Positions 62,163 through 64,000 of a stretch of DNA of 64,000 bases are shown here, in pieces (within the stretch, counting starts at the first letter, position 1; the number at the start of each line of letters is the position of its first letter). The notes beneath the pieces are model-generated. The model ran no database searches. It had not been told where the DNA came from and saw only the letters and a program-made list of their open reading frames with translations. A program made the translations under genes and the position numbers. This DNA is from Candidatus Blochmannia sp. SNP (GTDB lineage: Bacteria; Pseudomonadota; Gammaproteobacteria; Enterobacterales; Enterobacteriaceae). The stretch is from contig NZ_CP144371.1 in NCBI RefSeq assembly GCF_036549215.1, forward strand, positions 310,001-374,000, read 5' to 3'.

Positions 62163-63887
62163 ATGCGTACTGCATATTGTGGACAATTAAATTTGTCCCA
62201 TGTTGGATTGGAAGTTACGTTATGTGGTTGGGTAAGTAAATATCGTAATCTTGGTGGTTTAATATTTATTGATTTACGTGATAGAGAAGGATATATACAA
62301 GTATGTTTTGATGTTAATCAAAACAGAAAAATGTGTATATCAGCAACCACATTGAAACAAGAATTTTGTATTCAGTTAACAGGCGTGGTTCGTGCACGAC
62401 CTAAAAATCAAATTAATAGAAATATGGTTACTGGTTCTATTGAAATAGCTGCAAAAAACTTCATTATTCTTAATACTTCTGAGCCATTACCATTAGATAT
62501 TAATCATAATAATATTGAAGAAAATAGATTAAAATATCGTTATCTTGATTTAAGACGTCCAGTTATGTTACATCGAATAAGAACTCGATCGCGTATTATA
62601 TCAATTGTTCATCGTTTTATGGAATTAGAAGGATTTTTAAATATTGAGACACCAATATTAACAAAAGTTACTCCAGAAGGTTCGCGTGATTATATTGTTC
62701 CTAGTAGATTGCATATAGGTAAAAGTTATGCTTTACCTCAGTCACCTCAGATATTTAAGCAATTATTAATGGTTGCTGGATTTGATAGGTATTATCAAAT
62801 TACTAAATGTTTTAGAGATGAGGATTTACGTTCGGATCGTCAGCCAGAGTTTACTCAAATAGATATTGAAACTTCTTTTATGTCCGCACAAAAAATACGA
62901 GAACTTATGGAGATTTTTATTCGTATTATTTGGCGTGAAATTCTAAATATAGAATTAGGAACGTTTCCTCAGTTGACGTATTCTGAAGTAATTCAACGTT
63001 TTGGATCTGATACTCCAGATTTAAGAAATCCAATAGAAATGATTGATATATCATATTTATTTAAGTTAAGTCAAAATAGGCTACCCTTTATGCGCACAAA
63101 TAATATTGATATGCAGGTAGTGGTGATGAAAGCGCCTAATGGCAGAAAACTGACGCAAAGACAGATTGATGAATATATTTACTATACTAAAAAATGTGGT
63201 TTGCAGGAATTAATGTGGATTAAGGTTGTTCAATATAATAATGGTAATGCTAAAAAGGAAATTCATGGACCAGTTATTGACTTTTTAGATAATTCAGTAT
63301 TGGATATTATTTTAGAAAAAACTAATACTAAAAATGGTGATATTTTATTTTTTGGATTTAGTGAGGATCAAAATCAATCTATTACAAAAATATTAAGTCC
63401 TTTAAGATCTAAATTAGGTAATGATCTTTGTTTAATTAAAAGAGATTCTTGGGCTCCGTTGTGGGTAATAGATTTCCCGATGTTTAGAAAGAATAGCTAT
63501 GGGCAACTTGTATCTATGCATCATATTTTTACTTCTCCAAAAAATTGTGATATTCACGATTTACAGAAAGATCCATTATTAGTGGCTTCAGAAGCTTATG
63601 ATATGGTTGTCAATGGGTGCGAAGTTGGTAGTGGATCAGTTCGTATTCATTCATTTAATTTACAAAAAGCAGTGTTTAATATTTTAGGTATCACGCAAAA
63701 TGAACAGCAAGAAAAATTTGGGTATTTAATGAATGCTTTAAAATATGGAGCGCCTCCTCATGCTGGTTTAGCATTTGGTTTAGATCGTTTAACTATGTTG
63801 TTAACTGGAGTTAAGAACATACGAGAGGTTATTGCATTTCCTAAAACTACAGCAGCAATAGATTTAATGGTTAATGCACCTGATTAA
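62163..63887 (+). CDS. aspS: aspartate--tRNA ligase
   Basis: AspS charges tRNA-Asp; it is a class II synthetase. It has 574 residues from the ATG at 62163, against 590 in E. coli, and ends at MVNAPD, so the final 16 or so residues are missing. The N-terminal OB-fold anticodon domain (CGWVSKYRNLGGLIFIDLRDREG), motif 2 (CFRDEDLRSDRQPEFTQIDIE), the bacterial GAD insertion and motif 3 (GLAFGLDRLTMLLTG) are intact. GAGGGA lies upstream of this ATG; an earlier ATG six codons upstream does not align. The final 113 bases of the window show no further gene. Confidence 0.96.
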   Translation: MRTAYCGQLNLSHVGLEVTLCGWVSKYRNLGGLIFIDLRDREGYIQVCFDVNQNRKMCISATTLKQEFCIQLTGVVRARPKNQINRNMVTGSIEIAAKNFIILNTSEPLPLDINHNNIEENRLKYRYLDLRRPVMLHRIRTRSRIISIVHRFMELEGFLNIETPILTKVTPEGSRDYIVPSRLHIGKSYALPQSPQIFKQLLMVAGFDRYYQITKCFRDEDLRSDRQPEFTQIDIETSFMSAQKIRELMEIFIRIIWREILNIELGTFPQLTYSEVIQRFGSDTPDLRNPIEMIDISYLFKLSQNRLPFMRTNNIDMQVVVMKAPNGRKLTQRQIDEYIYYTKKCGLQELMWIKVVQYNNGNAKKEIHGPVIDFLDNSVLDIILEKTNTKNGDILFFGFSEDQNQSITKILSPLRSKLGNDLCLIKRDSWAPLWVIDFPMFRKNSYGQLVSMHHIFTSPKNCDIHDLQKDPLLVASEAYDMVVNGCEVGSGSVRIHSFNLQKAVFNILGITQNEQQEKFGYLMNALKYGAPPHAGLAFGLDRLTMLLTGVKNIREVIAFPKTTAAIDLMVNAPD

Positions 63888-64000
63888 TATATAATTAAAT
63901 GGTTGGTTTAGTATCATAGTATTTTATGTGGTACATCTATCTGTTAACTATACTTTAAAAGTGTTTAAGGAAGCTATTTTTAGATGTTTTAAAACATAAA

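Noticed and set aside
1-64000. Mobile elements, prophage, CRISPR arrays, restriction or toxin systems
   Set aside because: None of the proteins or repeats seen fits these. All recognised genes are housekeeping or biosynthetic and the inverted repeats are not associated with a transposase or with spaced direct repeats.

Overview
The window is an AT-rich (by eye roughly 70% A+T) stretch of a reduced gammaproteobacterial genome. Every protein recognised is closely related to its Enterobacteriaceae counterpart, spacers are long and nearly pure A/T, there are no insertion sequences, phage genes or CRISPR arrays, and several proteins have lost terminal domains. Retention of a complete NADH dehydrogenase I, all histidine genes, an OmpC/OmpF-type porin, DdlA, FolE and UbiG fits an obligate insect endosymbiont. 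The best match I can infer is Candidatus Blochmannia (carpenter-ant symbiont). That assignment is inference, not a database result.

Layout. 1-2.5 kb: tRNA-Arg(CCU), then aroC and prmB leftward. 3.3-10.1 kb: fabB, pdxB, truA, accD and folC rightward, each separated by long spacers. 10.6-25.9 kb: the 13-gene nuo operon (nuoA to nuoN, with fused nuoCD) rightward. 25.9-30.9 kb: leftward nrdA-nrdB-yfaE and ubiG. 31.1-36.7 kb: gyrA, an ompC/ompF-type porin and ddlA rightward. 36.7-41.5 kb: tRNA-Pro(GGG) and rplY leftward, folE rightward, metG leftward. 42-50.8 kb: gnd rightward, then the whole hisGDCBHAFI operon leftward. 51.3-54.9 kb: sbcB leftward, tmaR (yeeX) and gutQ rightward. 55-56.2 kb: tRNA-Asn(GUU), tRNA-Ser(CGA) and tRNA-Ser(GGA). 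56.3-63.9 kb: mdtH leftward, murJ rightward, argS leftward, aspS rightward.

Together the genes cover respiration (NDH-1, ubiquinone), deoxyribonucleotide supply, fatty-acid initiation and elongation, envelope building (DdlA, MurJ, arabinose-5-phosphate isomerase, porin), vitamin steps (PdxB, FolC, FolE), chorismate and histidine synthesis, and translation. From recalled E. coli gene order, aroC through the tRNA-Asn/tRNA-Ser(CGA) pair is nearly collinear with the E. coli 53-to-44-minute interval. ddlA, gutQ and the tRNA-Ser(GGA)-mdtH-murJ block are the exceptions.

No obviously new multi-gene system is visible. The two most notable themes are these. (1) Three genes (rplY, hisH, sbcB) are broken by exactly one base inside 9-11 base A or T runs and become full length if one base is added, which is the pattern expected for rescue by transcriptional slippage. 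(2) There is a set of long perfect inverted repeats in spacers: 42 bp between the porin gene and ddlA, 23 bp between argS and aspS, 22 bp between two tRNAs, a 34-bp palindrome before the his operon, and 16 bp inside the 3' end of ddlA. Several are too long or wrongly placed to be ordinary terminators.
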